Shown: positions 1-6,187, counted from the stretch's first letter. The stretch: 35,640 nucleotides of DNA from Candidatus Omnitrophota bacterium (GCA_023229385.1 JALNZI010000011.1:1-35640); one strand, 5' to 3'. Numbers and translations are program-made. Notes: generated from the sequence alone by a model not told the origin.

Positions 1-9
1 CCCCTATAT
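1..9. repeat. Left terminal inverted repeat
   Basis: CCCCTATAT is the exact reverse complement of the last nine bases of the window; identity stops at base 10. Very short inverted termini with a run of one base at the tip are typical of linear genomes copied by protein-primed polymerases, and a polymerase of that type is encoded at 22306-24258. The run of four C would allow a sliding-back start, which is inference. It suggests both true ends are present. Confidence 0.8.
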
Positions 10-62
10 CTTGTTTCTGTGTTGTATAAAACATTAATATACAGAATTAGTGGGATTTATTT

Positions 63-95
63 ATTTGTCATGAGATTTCAAAAAATTTGTCATGA
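63..95. repeat. Two direct repeats near the left end, 22 bp apart
   Basis: ATTTGTCATGA occurs at 63-73 and again at 85-95, exactly 22 bp apart, which puts both copies on the same face of the helix. Each copy contains the palindrome TCATGA. The pair lies between the terminus and the terminator of the predicted terminal RNA, outside any gene. A protein-binding site for replication or packaging is plausible; nothing identifies the protein. Confidence 0.5.
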
Positions 96-96
96 T

Positions 97-258
97 AAAA
101 AAAATAAGTTAGTGTGATTGAGAGAAGATGACAATGAAACTCTCAATCACACATTTTTGTGGTTGCTTAATCAATGTGCAAGTGTAGTTATGGAGTAATG
201 GTTCACAGCATTTTTTCATTGTCCATGTAAAAATGAAGGACTGTATTACTCCATAACA
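97..258 (-). ncRNA. Predicted ~160-nt structured RNA at the left end, packaging-RNA-like
   Basis: No SD-preceded open frame is seen here, yet a strong promoter at 270-296 points into it and the TATA box places the start near 255-258. The RNA would begin with hairpin A: a 13-bp stem (245-257 with 187-199), extended by ACAG/CTGT (205-208 with 241-244) and a 7-bp stem (209-215 with 229-235), closing a 13-nt loop at 216-228. A small TTGC/GCAA stem (163-166, 178-181) follows. Hairpin B is a perfect 13-bp stem (112-124 with 140-152) with a 15-nt loop. A T8 tract on the transcribed strand (97-104) follows hairpin B and would end the RNA. Loop A (216-223) and loop B (130-137) are perfectly complementary, extending to 10 bp (214-223 with 130-139), so a kissing interaction within or between molecules is possible. 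The phi29 packaging RNA has a similar size, place and loop-loop design. Function here is inferred only. Confidence 0.72.
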
Positions 259-269
259 TACCATATATA

Positions 270-296
270 ACTTATAGATATATATAGGTTTCGGTA
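270..296 (-). promoter_or_regulatory. Promoter of the left-terminal RNA (BRE + TATA)
   Basis: On the minus strand this reads ACCGAAA (296-290) followed by CCTATATATATC (288-277), an archaeal BRE and TATA box. It starts immediately after the TAA stop of the last protein gene (297-299). Only 280 bases remain to the end of the genome, so it cannot serve a sizeable protein gene. It matches four other promoters in the window. Confidence 0.8.
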
Positions 297-554
297 TTAA
301 TCATCTTCAGTCCAATATGGTTTGTTAGTTCGCATAAATGTTTCTATTTCATTTTTGAGATTAATTTCATAGTTTGATAAGTTTGTCCATTTTGCTAATC
401 GCCCTAAATAAAATTGAAGCATTCTTCTATTTGCATCAGTTGGTTCTTGTTTGTAATATTCATATGCTCTTTTTAAGTCCTTTGTCATTTTTGTTGTCTT
501 TCTTTCAGTATATATTGCATTTTGTGTTTTATTATTCCATTTATAATAACTCAT
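297..554 (-). CDS. Small hypothetical protein, 85 aa
   Basis: Not recognised. It is charged and rich in Tyr, Asn and Lys, predicted helical, with no membrane segment and no cysteine. ATG 554 has the ribosome binding site AAGGTGATAT. It is the last protein gene of the left-arm operon that begins at the 6590 promoter, and its stop codon abuts the promoter of the terminal RNA. Confidence 0.8.
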   Translation of the reverse strand: MSYYKWNNKTQNAIYTERKTTKMTKDLKRAYEYYKQEPTDANRRMLQFYLGRLAKWTNLSNYEINLKNEIETFMRTNKPYWTEDD

Positions 555-565
555 TTATATCACCT

Positions 566-727
566 TTACTTCATTATTATATCCATTGCTTCTTTTCTTG
601 TAGATGGCATTATACCAGAAATCTTATATGCCATCTTCTTCAAATATTCTGTTTTTTCATCTTCAGATAATAACATTACCATCTTCAAGTGATGGTCATA
701 TGCTTTTCTTGTTTTTGTTTTGTCCAT
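566..727 (-). CDS. Small hypothetical protein, 53 aa
   Basis: A 53-codon frame from ATG 727 behind GAGTTGAT, ending 11 bases before the next start. It is Lys- and Met-rich and probably helical, with a His-His pair near residue 12. The function is unknown. Its ribosome binding site and tight spacing between neighbours support it as a real gene. Confidence 0.7.
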   Translation of the reverse strand: MDKTKTRKAYDHHLKMVMLLSEDEKTEYLKKMAYKISGIMPSTRKEAMDIIMK

Positions 728-737
728 AAATATCAAC

Positions 738-1004
738 TCATATCATAGTGTTCAATACATTTTTCTTACTTTTATACAAATCATTTATATTGATTTTTTG
801 ATTAGAAATTAATTCTATCTGTGCGATTAATTCATCTCTACTCTTAATCAGCTTAATCTGTTTTGTGAAATATTTATTTAGTGGGCTATTATCATATCCT
901 TCCATATGGTCATATCGCATATTGTCTAATTCATTTGTAATAATGATTAATTTATCAAATAGTTTTGAAACTTTTATTTTATTTGAGTTATTCGTATCTA
1001 CCAC
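738..1004 (-). CDS. Small hypothetical helical protein, 85-88 aa; start uncertain
   Basis: Not recognised; mostly helical, with Ile/Leu/Lys heptad-like stretches. No in-frame ATG lies near the 5' end. GTG 1004 overlaps the previous gene's end. The strong site GGTGGT sits inside that GTG start and is followed four bases later by ACG (995-993), the position where ATG normally lies in this genome. The start may therefore be GTG 1004 or ACG 995. A stretch around residues 43-57 (LNKYF..QIKLI) loosely resembles the 2369-2527 product. Confidence 0.75.
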   Translation of the reverse strand: MVDTNNSNKIKVSKLFDKLIIITNELDNMRYDHMEGYDNSPLNKYFTKQIKLIKSRDELIAQIELISNQKININDLYKSKKNVLNTMI

Positions 1005-1198
1005 CTAAATCCATATTTGCTTCCTTTAAATGATTGCATATCTTCTGTTGTTCTTATGAACTTGACATTCTTTACGCCATAATGTGATATTCTTTTGTTA
1101 GCCACTTTTAAGTGTTCTTCACATACAGGCATATAAGTATTCGTGTCTTTGTCATGTAAATATCCTATTGCTTTTCTACCACATTCACAACTTACCAT
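998..1198 (-). CDS. Small zinc-binding-type protein, 66 aa
   Basis: ATG 1198 follows GTGATAAT. Residues 4-6 (CEC) and a later CEEH near residue 26 form a likely four-ligand Cys/His metal site of the kind used in compact zinc fingers. The rest is basic. Its tail overlaps the next gene. One of about fifteen small Cys-rich proteins here; nucleic-acid or protein binding is likely but the role is unknown. Confidence 0.75.
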   Translation of the reverse strand: MVSCECGRKAIGYLHDKDTNTYMPVCEEHLKVANKRISHYGVKNVKFIRTTEDMQSFKGSKYGFRW

Positions 1199-1202
1199 AT
1201 TA

Positions 1203-1358
1203 TCACAACTCCAATATCTTTGATAATTCTTTGATTTTTTTTTCTCTTTCTTCTGGTGGCAATTCATTAATTATTTTAGCCATAATCTTTGCTATCTCTT
1301 TTCTCTTGTTTTTATCAGTAGGTTTTGGTTTCAAATATTCAACGTCAGCTCTATACAT
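1203..1358 (-). CDS. Small charged helical protein, 51 aa
   Basis: ATG 1358 sits behind GGTGATTAT. The product is dominated by Lys and Glu, with a central NELPPEE turn between two helices. The function is unknown. It is packed tightly between neighbours, four bases from the next start. Confidence 0.7.
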   Translation of the reverse strand: MYRADVEYLKPKPTDKNKRKEIAKIMAKIINELPPEEREKKIKELSKILEL

Positions 1359-1362
1359 ATAA

Positions 1363-1515
1363 TCACCAACTCTTTGTCAAATTATTTACTAATCTTTCTG
1401 CTGTATCATAATTCTTTTTTGCTTCTTTGTATTGTTTGCTACTTGGATTACTCCTATTCATTATGCTTTTATAGTATCTTGCTTGTTCACTCCAAAATGA
1501 TATTAGATTTACCAT
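1363..1515 (-). CDS. Small hypothetical protein, 50 aa
   Basis: ATG 1515 follows AAGGGTGAAT and shares bases with the previous gene's stop. It is aromatic and Lys-rich, predicted helical, with no recognised motif. Confidence 0.7.
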   Translation of the reverse strand: MVNLISFWSEQARYYKSIMNRSNPSSKQYKEAKKNYDTAERLVNNLTKSW

Positions 1516-1706
1516 TATAAATTCACCCTTATAAATTCTTCAATTTTTAATACACTATTCATATTATTGTATATCATTGTTGCTTTTTGAACTGGGTATT
1601 CAACTGTAATTCTAAACTTGTCATCATTGCAAATAGCTGTAACAAAACCTTTGTTCTGTCTTATTGATAATATAACTTTGTAATTCTTTACATTTTTCAT
1701 TTTCAT
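1515..1706 (-). CDS. Small hypothetical protein, 63 aa
   Basis: Starts at ATG 1706 (or ATG 1700) behind AGGGTGAA and overlaps the stop of the upstream zinc-finger gene as ATGA, implying coupled translation. The pattern suggests a small mainly beta fold. Unrecognised. Confidence 0.75.
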   Translation of the reverse strand: MKMKNVKNYKVILSIRQNKGFVTAICNDDKFRITVEYPVQKATMIYNNMNSVLKIEEFIRVNL

Positions 1707-1840
1707 TTTTTCACCCTGTTAACAAAGCAAGATATGTGTCCAACTACATTTCTATGTATCTTTTGTATATCTTCTGCTTGTTTCCTGTTTCTTACATTCT
1801 TTTGCATACCACATTCATAGCAATCCACAGTGTATGACAT
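1703..1840 (-). CDS. Small zinc-finger-like protein, 45 aa
   Basis: ATG 1840 follows GGTGATAAC. Residues 7-10 are CYEC, followed by HRNVVGHISC near residues 29-38. This C2-(H/C) spacing is close to classical C2H2/C2HC zinc fingers. A single zinc finger binding DNA, RNA or protein is likely; its target is unknown. Confidence 0.75.
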   Translation of the reverse strand: MSYTVDCYECGMQKNVRNRKQAEDIQKIHRNVVGHISCFVNRVKK

Positions 1841-1847
1841 TTTGTTA

Positions 1848-2096
1848 TCACCTGTTATTATTTAGTAATTCTTGTTTTCTTCTTTGAAGATACAATAATC
1901 TTTGTGTGTAAATATCCCCTGCCCTTTTTAATTGTCCTTCAACTAATTTGTTATTAATGGTTCCTATCAACTTTTTATTTTCTTTAAGTGAATTTTCTGT
2001 TCTTTGTATCTCTCTGTTTATACCTTCAATTAACTGCCATCTATTTCCACTTGTATCATTTCTCTTTCCAAATTCTTGATGCCAATATAAAGCCAT
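1848..2096 (-). CDS. Small coiled-coil protein, 82 aa
   Basis: ATG 2096 follows GGGGTGATGTA. Residues 20-80 form a long amphipathic helix rich in Glu, Lys, Gln and Asn, likely a coiled coil. No catalytic motif is seen. Confidence 0.75.
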   Translation of the reverse strand: MALYWHQEFGKRNDTSGNRWQLIEGINREIQRTENSLKENKKLIGTINNKLVEGQLKRAGDIYTQRLLYLQRRKQELLNNNR

Positions 2097-2112
2097 TACA
2101 TCACCCCATTAA

Positions 2113-2364
2113 TTACAAACCTCTTTTCTTTGGATAATTTCTTTCTGCGTATAAGGAACCAAAATGGTCATATATAGATATGTAACCTTCACCATTACAA
2201 GCCATGCAACTGCCTTTATTGAACCTACCTTTCTCAGCATCATACTCTGATATAGTTGTAGATAAACAACTTGGACATTCTCTGAAATACTTATTACGCA
2301 AATGCTCTGGTCTTTTTGTCCAAAACCTTTTAACCAATTCTGGATGTTTTTGCCAAAATCCCAT
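2113..2364 (-). CDS. Small zinc-ribbon-like protein, 83 aa
   Basis: ATG 2364 behind AAGGTGATAAT. CPSC (about residues 30-33) and CMAC (about 53-56), with GEGY after the second pair, give a four-cysteine zinc site similar to DnaJ-type knuckles. The function is unknown. An alternative frame over the same DNA lacks a ribosome binding site and was not used. Confidence 0.8.
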   Translation of the reverse strand: MGFWQKHPELVKRFWTKRPEHLRNKYFRECPSCLSTTISEYDAEKGRFNKGSCMACNGEGYISIYDHFGSLYAERNYPKKRGL

Positions 2365-2368
2365 ATTA

Positions 2369-2527
2369 TCACCTTAACATCTTTTTTGTAAAGTAATCAA
2401 TTTCTCTTTGAAGTAATTTAATTCTTTGTTGTATAAAATACTTTTCTAACTTATCATTTGATTTATCGCATTTCTTTTGTAGTCTTTCAACTTCTATTTT
2501 TCTGGTTTTAATTTCATCTTTATACAT
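2369..2527 (-). CDS. Small coiled-coil protein, 52 aa
   Basis: The frame is open upstream to 2599, but ATG 2527 is preceded by TGTGATAC, overlapping the stop of the previous gene, and is the better start. The product is a single Lys/Glu/Gln helix, likely a coiled coil. Confidence 0.65.
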   Translation of the reverse strand: MYKDEIKTRKIEVERLQKKCDKSNDKLEKYFIQQRIKLLQREIDYFTKKMLR

Positions 2528-2531
2528 AGTA

Positions 2532-2672
2532 TCACAGTGGGTATATTCTTGGCATGAAACCAAAGCCATATTTTTCAAATATATGTCTTTGATATGCACG
2601 TGCCTTTACTATATCTTCATATATTCTTTCTTCATTATCCATTGTTGTAACAAAAAACTTATCAGTTTTCAT
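2532..2672 (-). CDS. Small hypothetical protein, 46 aa
   Basis: A 46-codon frame from ATG 2672 behind CGTGATTAAA. The product is mixed charged and aromatic with a Phe/Gly-rich tail. Unrecognised; supported by ribosome binding site and packing. Confidence 0.65.
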   Translation of the reverse strand: MKTDKFFVTTMDNEERIYEDIVKARAYQRHIFEKYGFGFMPRIYPL

Positions 2673-2673
2673 T

Positions 2674-2898
2674 TTAATCACGTAACCAACCATTTATTTC
2701 TGTTGTAAGTCTATTAATCAACATCTTCCTTCTTTCTAATTCTTGTGGTGTTAGCTTTACAATTGAATGACTTCTCTGTATTTTCTTTTCCAAAGGTTCT
2801 AACTGTTTTAGTAATGGTAGTATATACTTGTTGTAATAGTGTTCATCATCTTTTTTAATCCTACTTATTACACGAACATACATTTCTGGCATCAACAT
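2674..2898 (-). CDS. Small helical protein, 74 aa, paralogue of the 4110-4349 product
   Basis: ATG 2898 lies one base after the preceding stop, with GGTGAAAT as ribosome binding site. The segment YYNKYILPLLKQL, then EKK and Ser, aligns with YFNKEILPILKDL, EKA and Ser in the 79-aa product of 4110-4349, and both end in a charged helix. This suggests a duplicated gene. The function is unknown. Confidence 0.8.
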   Translation of the reverse strand: MLMPEMYVRVISRIKKDDEHYYNKYILPLLKQLEPLEKKIQRSHSIVKLTPQELERRKMLINRLTTEINGWLRD

Positions 2899-3060
2899 TT
2901 ATTTCACCTTTTCTTTTTTAATTATCATTTTCATTCTTGTAATCAACGTATCACCTTTGTATCCCTGTTTCTTTAATTTTGATACAATTTTATCTGCACC
3001 TTTGTAACCATAAAAATCAGCCAAATATTCATATATATCTTCATATTCATCTTTATTCAT
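2899..3060 (-). CDS. Small basic hypothetical protein, 53 aa
   Basis: Starts at ATG 3060 behind AAAGGATAAA. Acidic and Tyr-rich at the N-terminus, strongly Lys-rich at the C-terminus. Unrecognised. Confidence 0.7.
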   Translation of the reverse strand: MNKDEYEDIYEYLADFYGYKGADKIVSKLKKQGYKGDTLITRMKMIIKKEKVK

Positions 3061-3061
3061 T

Positions 3062-3244
3062 TTATCCTTTCCTTTTCATTGCATAAACTCTTTTCCTTCC
3101 TGCTAATGCTTTTGCCTGAAATTTAGGTTTTCCATATTTTCTAACACCTATGTGTTGTGCTATCTTTCTTGCTTCTTCTTCTGTATATCCACGTTCCATC
3201 AGGTTAGCCACAACAGGACTAATTTTAATTTTCTTTTTTGCCAT
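3062..3244 (-). CDS. Small very basic protein, 60 aa, possible nucleic-acid binder
   Basis: ATG 3244 with GGTGAAAC is preferred over an upstream in-frame start. The product begins MAKKKIK, contains a helix RGYTEEEARKIA followed by a basic region, and ends KRKG. Its strong positive charge with an amphipathic helix suggests DNA or RNA binding. Confidence 0.75.
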   Translation of the reverse strand: MAKKKIKISPVVANLMERGYTEEEARKIAQHIGVRKYGKPKFQAKALAGRKRVYAMKRKG

Positions 3245-3249
3245 TTGTT

Positions 3250-3441
3250 TCACCTTAATTTCTTCTTTTGCTTATTCATATATACTACTAAATTTGCCAT
3301 ACTAAATTTCTTTTTACAGTTCTTACAAGCAAGATACAAATTTCCATATTTATCTTCAGCATTATAAATTGATTTAGTCTTACAGTCTGGACATTCGTAT
3401 TTTGTTGTAATGAATATATTTGGTTCATCAGTTTTTGCCAT
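3250..3441 (-). CDS. Zinc-ribbon protein, 63 aa, paralogue of the next gene
   Basis: ATG 3441 follows AGGTGATAC. CPDC (about residues 17-20) and CKNC (about 38-41) form a four-cysteine zinc ribbon. The pattern C-x-NCKK-x-F followed by a Tyr/Lys-rich tail is shared with the neighbouring product of 3455-3670, so the two probably arose by tandem duplication. Confidence 0.8.
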   Translation of the reverse strand: MAKTDEPNIFITTKYECPDCKTKSIYNAEDKYGNLYLACKNCKKKFSMANLVVYMNKQKKKLR

Positions 3442-3454
3442 TTGTATCACCTAC

Positions 3455-3670
3455 TTAATATCTTGGTAATCTTTTTGTATTATGAATACCAACTAATTTA
3501 CCACTTGGTTTTCTCTTTACATAATCCATTAATGTTAGTGGAAATATTTTTTTACAATTGTAACACCGTAACATATAATCAGGGTAGTGAATATCCTTTC
3601 CAGTCATTTTATATAATTCTAACCCATCTTCTTGCCCACAATTTGGACATGGAAATCTATCTGCACCCAT
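3455..3670 (-). CDS. Zinc-ribbon protein, 71 aa
   Basis: ATG 3670 with GGGTGAAACC is chosen over ATG 3679. CPNC (about 8-11) and CYNC (about 36-39) give a zinc ribbon of the kind found in viral transcription and replication factors. It resembles its neighbour at 3250-3441 around the second Cys pair. The role is unknown. Confidence 0.8.
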   Translation of the reverse strand: MGADRFPCPNCGQEDGLELYKMTGKDIHYPDYMLRCYNCKKIFPLTLMDYVKRKPSGKLVGIHNTKRLPRY

Positions 3671-3675
3671 TGGTT

Positions 3676-3858
3676 TCACCCTTTCAATTCTTTTTGCAAG
3701 TTTTTCTTTTTAGTTGTCCAGTATTTTGTTTGGTATTTGATTTCATCTACATTATCTTTTGTTTCTTTTATTGATTTTATAGTGGCAAGAACTTTATCGC
3801 AATCTTTTATCTGTTCTTTTATCTTTGAAACTTTCATTCTTTCCCAATCACTTAACAT
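3676..3858 (-). CDS. Small coiled-coil protein, 60 aa
   Basis: Starts at ATG 3858 behind AAGGTAATTAA and is almost entirely a charged helix (Lys, Glu, Asp, Ile). Likely coiled coil; no function seen. Confidence 0.7.
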   Translation of the reverse strand: MLSDWERMKVSKIKEQIKDCDKVLATIKSIKETKDNVDEIKYQTKYWTTKKKNLQKELKG

Positions 3859-3862
3859 TTAA

Positions 3863-4105
3863 TTACCTTCCTGTTCTCTTTTTAAATTCAACATAAATTG
3901 CATTTACACACCATTGTAAATAATCAATCCTTTCGTCATATTTCTGTAAGTTTTCATTTCTATTATTCTCTAATTGCTCTTTTGTTTTCTCATAGTTTTT
4001 ACTCATTGAATACAAAGAATTGTTATCTAATCCCTGTATCCAACTTATAAACTGTTGTCTTGTTTTTTCGCCGTAATCTGCTGTATCTAAAAATGGATTA
4101 CTCAT
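3863..4105 (-). CDS. Small helical protein, 80 aa
   Basis: ATG 4105 is preceded by AGGTGATATT and is preferred over an upstream in-frame start. It has a Trp-containing N-terminal helix and a long charged helix (about 35-75). Unrecognised. Confidence 0.75.
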   Translation of the reverse strand: MSNPFLDTADYGEKTRQQFISWIQGLDNNSLYSMSKNYEKTKEQLENNRNENLQKYDERIDYLQWCVNAIYVEFKKRTGR

Positions 4106-4109
4106 AATA

Positions 4110-4349
4110 TCACCTAAATCCATAAACTGCTTTGGTTAATTTCTTTTCCAATTTTATGTGTTGACTTGAACACCATTTATCATTCTTATTAGTTTCAGAC
4201 ATTGACCACGCCTTTTCACATTCCCATAAATCTTTTAGAATTGGCAAAATCTCTTTATTGAAATAAGATTTATTCAACACTTCAATTGATAAAATCCCCT
4301 TTTGCAAATCTTGACTTATTCCAAGCATATTTAAATTTAATTTTGACAT
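4110..4349 (-). CDS. Small helical protein, 79 aa, paralogue of the 2674-2898 product
   Basis: ATG 4349 lies behind GGAGTTTACA inside the end of the nuclease gene. YFNKEILPILKDL and the downstream EKA..S pattern match the product of 2674-2898. Two Cys and several Trp are present without a clear metal site. Confidence 0.75.
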   Translation of the reverse strand: MSKLNLNMLGISQDLQKGILSIEVLNKSYFNKEILPILKDLWECEKAWSMSETNKNDKWCSSQHIKLEKKLTKAVYGFR

Positions 4350-4906
4350 TGTAAACTCCACACTCCTAAACACGATTTCATTGCATAAGTTTGTTGTTGC
4401 ATTAAGAAGTATTTTAATTCACTGTTTCCTTCTATGTATGTTCTTGCTAACCCTTTCTCTACTAATAAAACATTAACATTTTCACCATCAAGAAATACAT
4501 AACCTAATCTTCTCTTGAATGTATCTGTCTTTCCTGCAACAATATCATACTGAATTGTAACTCTTTGTCCCAATAATGTTTCAGTAGTATAATTTGTTGC
4601 TAAATGACCAAAAGGTTTTAATTGTGCATCTGTTAATCCAAACCAGTCTTTTGTATCACTCTTTGAATAAGTTTCAGGTGTATCAATTCCAACTAATCTA
4701 ACTTTGTCTGTTATACCATTGTCAAATGTAACTTCAATTGTATCACCGTCAATAACACGTTTTACAATTCCATCTTCATTTTCAAATGAGTTTTGAGATA
4801 GTGCATATCCTGCATCAAAATCACTCATAAAAGATGAACAGCCACAGCTAACAATAGTTAATATTGTTAAAAAAAGTAAAATATATTTTTTTATGTAAAT
4901 CACCAC
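4337..4906 (-). CDS. Secreted thermonuclease-like lipoprotein, 185-189 aa
   Basis: Staphylococcal-nuclease (TNase) fold. After a hydrophobic signal segment (about 5-20) there is a Cys in IVSCGC that resembles a lipobox. The catalytic set follows: VIDGDT (about 51-56), VRLVGIDTPE (about 69-78) and a later Arg in KRRLGY (about 131-136), then NVLLVEKGLA. All residues expected for Ca-dependent cleavage of DNA or RNA are present. It should act at or outside the membrane, perhaps on host DNA, competing elements or nutrients. Start: GTG 4906 or 4903 overlap the upstream gene without a good ribosome binding site, whereas GGTGAT (4904-4899) is followed four bases later by ATA 4894, the position where ATG normally lies here. 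Confidence 0.9.
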   Translation of the reverse strand: MVIYIKKYILLFLTILTIVSCGCSSFMSDFDAGYALSQNSFENEDGIVKRVIDGDTIEVTFDNGITDKVRLVGIDTPETYSKSDTKDWFGLTDAQLKPFGHLATNYTTETLLGQRVTIQYDIVAGKTDTFKRRLGYVFLDGENVNVLLVEKGLARTYIEGNSELKYFLMQQQTYAMKSCLGVWSLQCQN

Positions 4907-5106
4907 ATAGTATAGTCTTTACCATTTTGTTTTACATAACCTTCTTGTATCATATAATTTAATGCTGTTTTTCCATTATCAAAGTTTCTTGCCATTGTTG
5001 CATCAGGATACATTCTTTTTATATCATTTAAAGAAAGCATACCTTTCGTTTCTGTTAAAGTTGCAATTGGTATTCTATTCCTTAAACGAAATATAACATA
5101 ATACAT
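4900..5106 (-). CDS. Putative winged-helix protein, 68 aa
   Basis: ATG 5106 follows AGGTGAATAT. The second half has the order helix, helix, LNYMIQEGYVKQNGKDY, typical of a recognition helix followed by a small beta wing. It may be a DNA-binding regulator; no family is assigned. Its stop overlaps the start region of the nuclease gene, so the two are probably translated together. Confidence 0.7.
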   Translation of the reverse strand: MYYVIFRLRNRIPIATLTETKGMLSLNDIKRMYPDATMARNFDNGKTALNYMIQEGYVKQNGKDYTMW

Positions 5107-5114
5107 ATATTCAC

Positions 5115-5297
5115 CTATTGGTAAATCACATTTATTAGTTTGTATCCTTTCTCTTTCAATTTTCTTTCAATGTCTATTCTCTTTTCACCCTTTTTCTTTG
5201 TATAAGGAACATTATCAATTTTTCCTTCTTTGTTTTGTATTACTAATATTGCTTTGTCTGTATCACCAATTAATCTTTTCCATTGACCTTTTGCCAT
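5115..5297 (-). CDS. Small basic hypothetical protein, 60 aa
   Basis: ATG 5297 behind GGAGTTGAAT. Lys-rich alpha/beta pattern ending KGYKLINVIYQ. Unrecognised. Confidence 0.7.
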   Translation of the reverse strand: MAKGQWKRLIGDTDKAILVIQNKEGKIDNVPYTKKKGEKRIDIERKLKEKGYKLINVIYQ

Positions 5298-5311
5298 TTA
5301 TTCAACTCCAA

Positions 5312-5422
5312 TTAATTAATACCATGTGTAATATCATACAAAGTTTCTATATTCGTTCTGTTAACAAGACTTAAACAGAATATAACAACTATTATGATTA
5401 TTACAATGTATCTCTTTTTCAC
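5312..5422 (-). CDS. Single-span membrane micro-protein, 36 aa, GTG start
   Basis: GTG 5422 follows GGAGTTGA with six-base spacing. After KKR at the N-terminus come about 16 hydrophobic residues (Ile/Val rich, ending CLSLV), one membrane helix, and then a short polar tail. Its function is unknown. Confidence 0.65.
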   Translation of the reverse strand: MKKRYIVIIIIVVIFCLSLVNRTNIETLYDITHGIN

Positions 5423-5444
5423 CTAACTTCAACTCCAATCAGTA

Positions 5445-5714
5445 TCATCTAACATATTGGTCTAATATTAATACAACTATATATGTATCTTCTGGAAAGT
5501 CTACACCAAAAGTTGAACCCTTTGGAAAAAATCTTGTATATGGTCTGTAACCTAATCTTTGTAAATCATTTACTAATGATTTACGTAGATAATCAGACGG
5601 AACTTTAATATGCACAGTATTTGGTTCATTTCCATAAAATACTGGTGCAAGTTTTACTATTTGACCTCTATTTTTCTTTATTGCTTCCATAGTCTTACTA
5701 CTTAATGTTTTCAT
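5445..5714 (-). CDS. Small hypothetical protein, 89 aa, paralogue of the 5719-5919 product
   Basis: ATG 5714 with GGAGTTGAT at three-base spacing is the likely start; the frame is open farther upstream inside the neighbour. A segment VPSDYLRKSLVNDLQ aligns with YPSEYDRNMKIVQLQ of the upstream gene, followed by a beta-rich part in both. A tandem duplicate of unknown role. Confidence 0.8.
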   Translation of the reverse strand: MKTLSSKTMEAIKKNRGQIVKLAPVFYGNEPNTVHIKVPSDYLRKSLVNDLQRLGYRPYTRFFPKGSTFGVDFPEDTYIVVLILDQYVR

Positions 5715-5718
5715 AATA

Positions 5719-5919
5719 TCAACTCCAATCAATATATACCTTATCATTACCAACTTTTCTAATTTCCATATCACTAAACTTTTTCTGTAACTGAACAATT
5801 TTCATATTTCTATCGTATTCACTTGGGTATAATACCAATGCATATCTATTGCATGACGCAATTATCTTGCCATTTGTATTATATACAATTTCTTTTACAC
5901 GACTGAACATTGAAGGCAT
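5719..5919 (-). CDS. Small hypothetical protein, 66 aa
   Basis: ATG 5919 behind GGGTGAAAT. Beta-strands flank a helix starting YPSEYDR. It resembles the product of 5445-5714, the next gene in the operon. Confidence 0.75.
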   Translation of the reverse strand: MPSMFSRVKEIVYNTNGKIIASCNRYALVLYPSEYDRNMKIVQLQKKFSDMEIRKVGNDKVYIDWS

Positions 5920-5920
5920 T

Positions 5921-6187
5921 TTATTTCACCCTTCTTATCCACCCAGACATATAGCCCTGTCTATGACACACAAAACTTTCTGGTGTAGGTGCAAAACCCT
6001 GTCCAACTTGTAAAGACTTTAATTTTTTTCTATCATTTTCGTCTAACATTTCATACATCTGTTGATACTTAAAATACTTTTGACCTTTCCACGAAGATGG
6101 TATTGATAACTCAGTTTCAGTAAATATACCAGTGTATTCTCTTTTATCATAAGGAACACTATTACCAATTGTTACTGGATTTTTCAT
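5921..6187 (-). CDS. Small hypothetical protein, 88 aa
   Basis: ATG 6187 follows GGGGTGAA. Gly, Pro and Tyr-rich N-terminal half, a Lys/Glu helix, then a tail with one Cys and Trp. Unrecognised. Confidence 0.8.
   Translation of the reverse strand: MKNPVTIGNSVPYDKREYTGIFTETELSIPSSWKGQKYFKYQQMYEMLDENDRKKLKSLQVGQGFAPTPESFVCHRQGYMSGWIRRVK

Noticed and set aside
374..670. Open frames on the plus strand (for example 374-670, 3442-3774, 11912-12223)
   Set aside because: They lack ribosome binding sites, overlap well-supported minus-strand genes and have the low-complexity look of antisense translations of A+T-rich coding DNA.
2109..2372. Alternative 87-aa frame overlapping the zinc-ribbon gene 2113-2364
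   Set aside because: No suitable ribosome binding site and no coherent fold, while the other frame has CPSC/CMAC and a good start signal.
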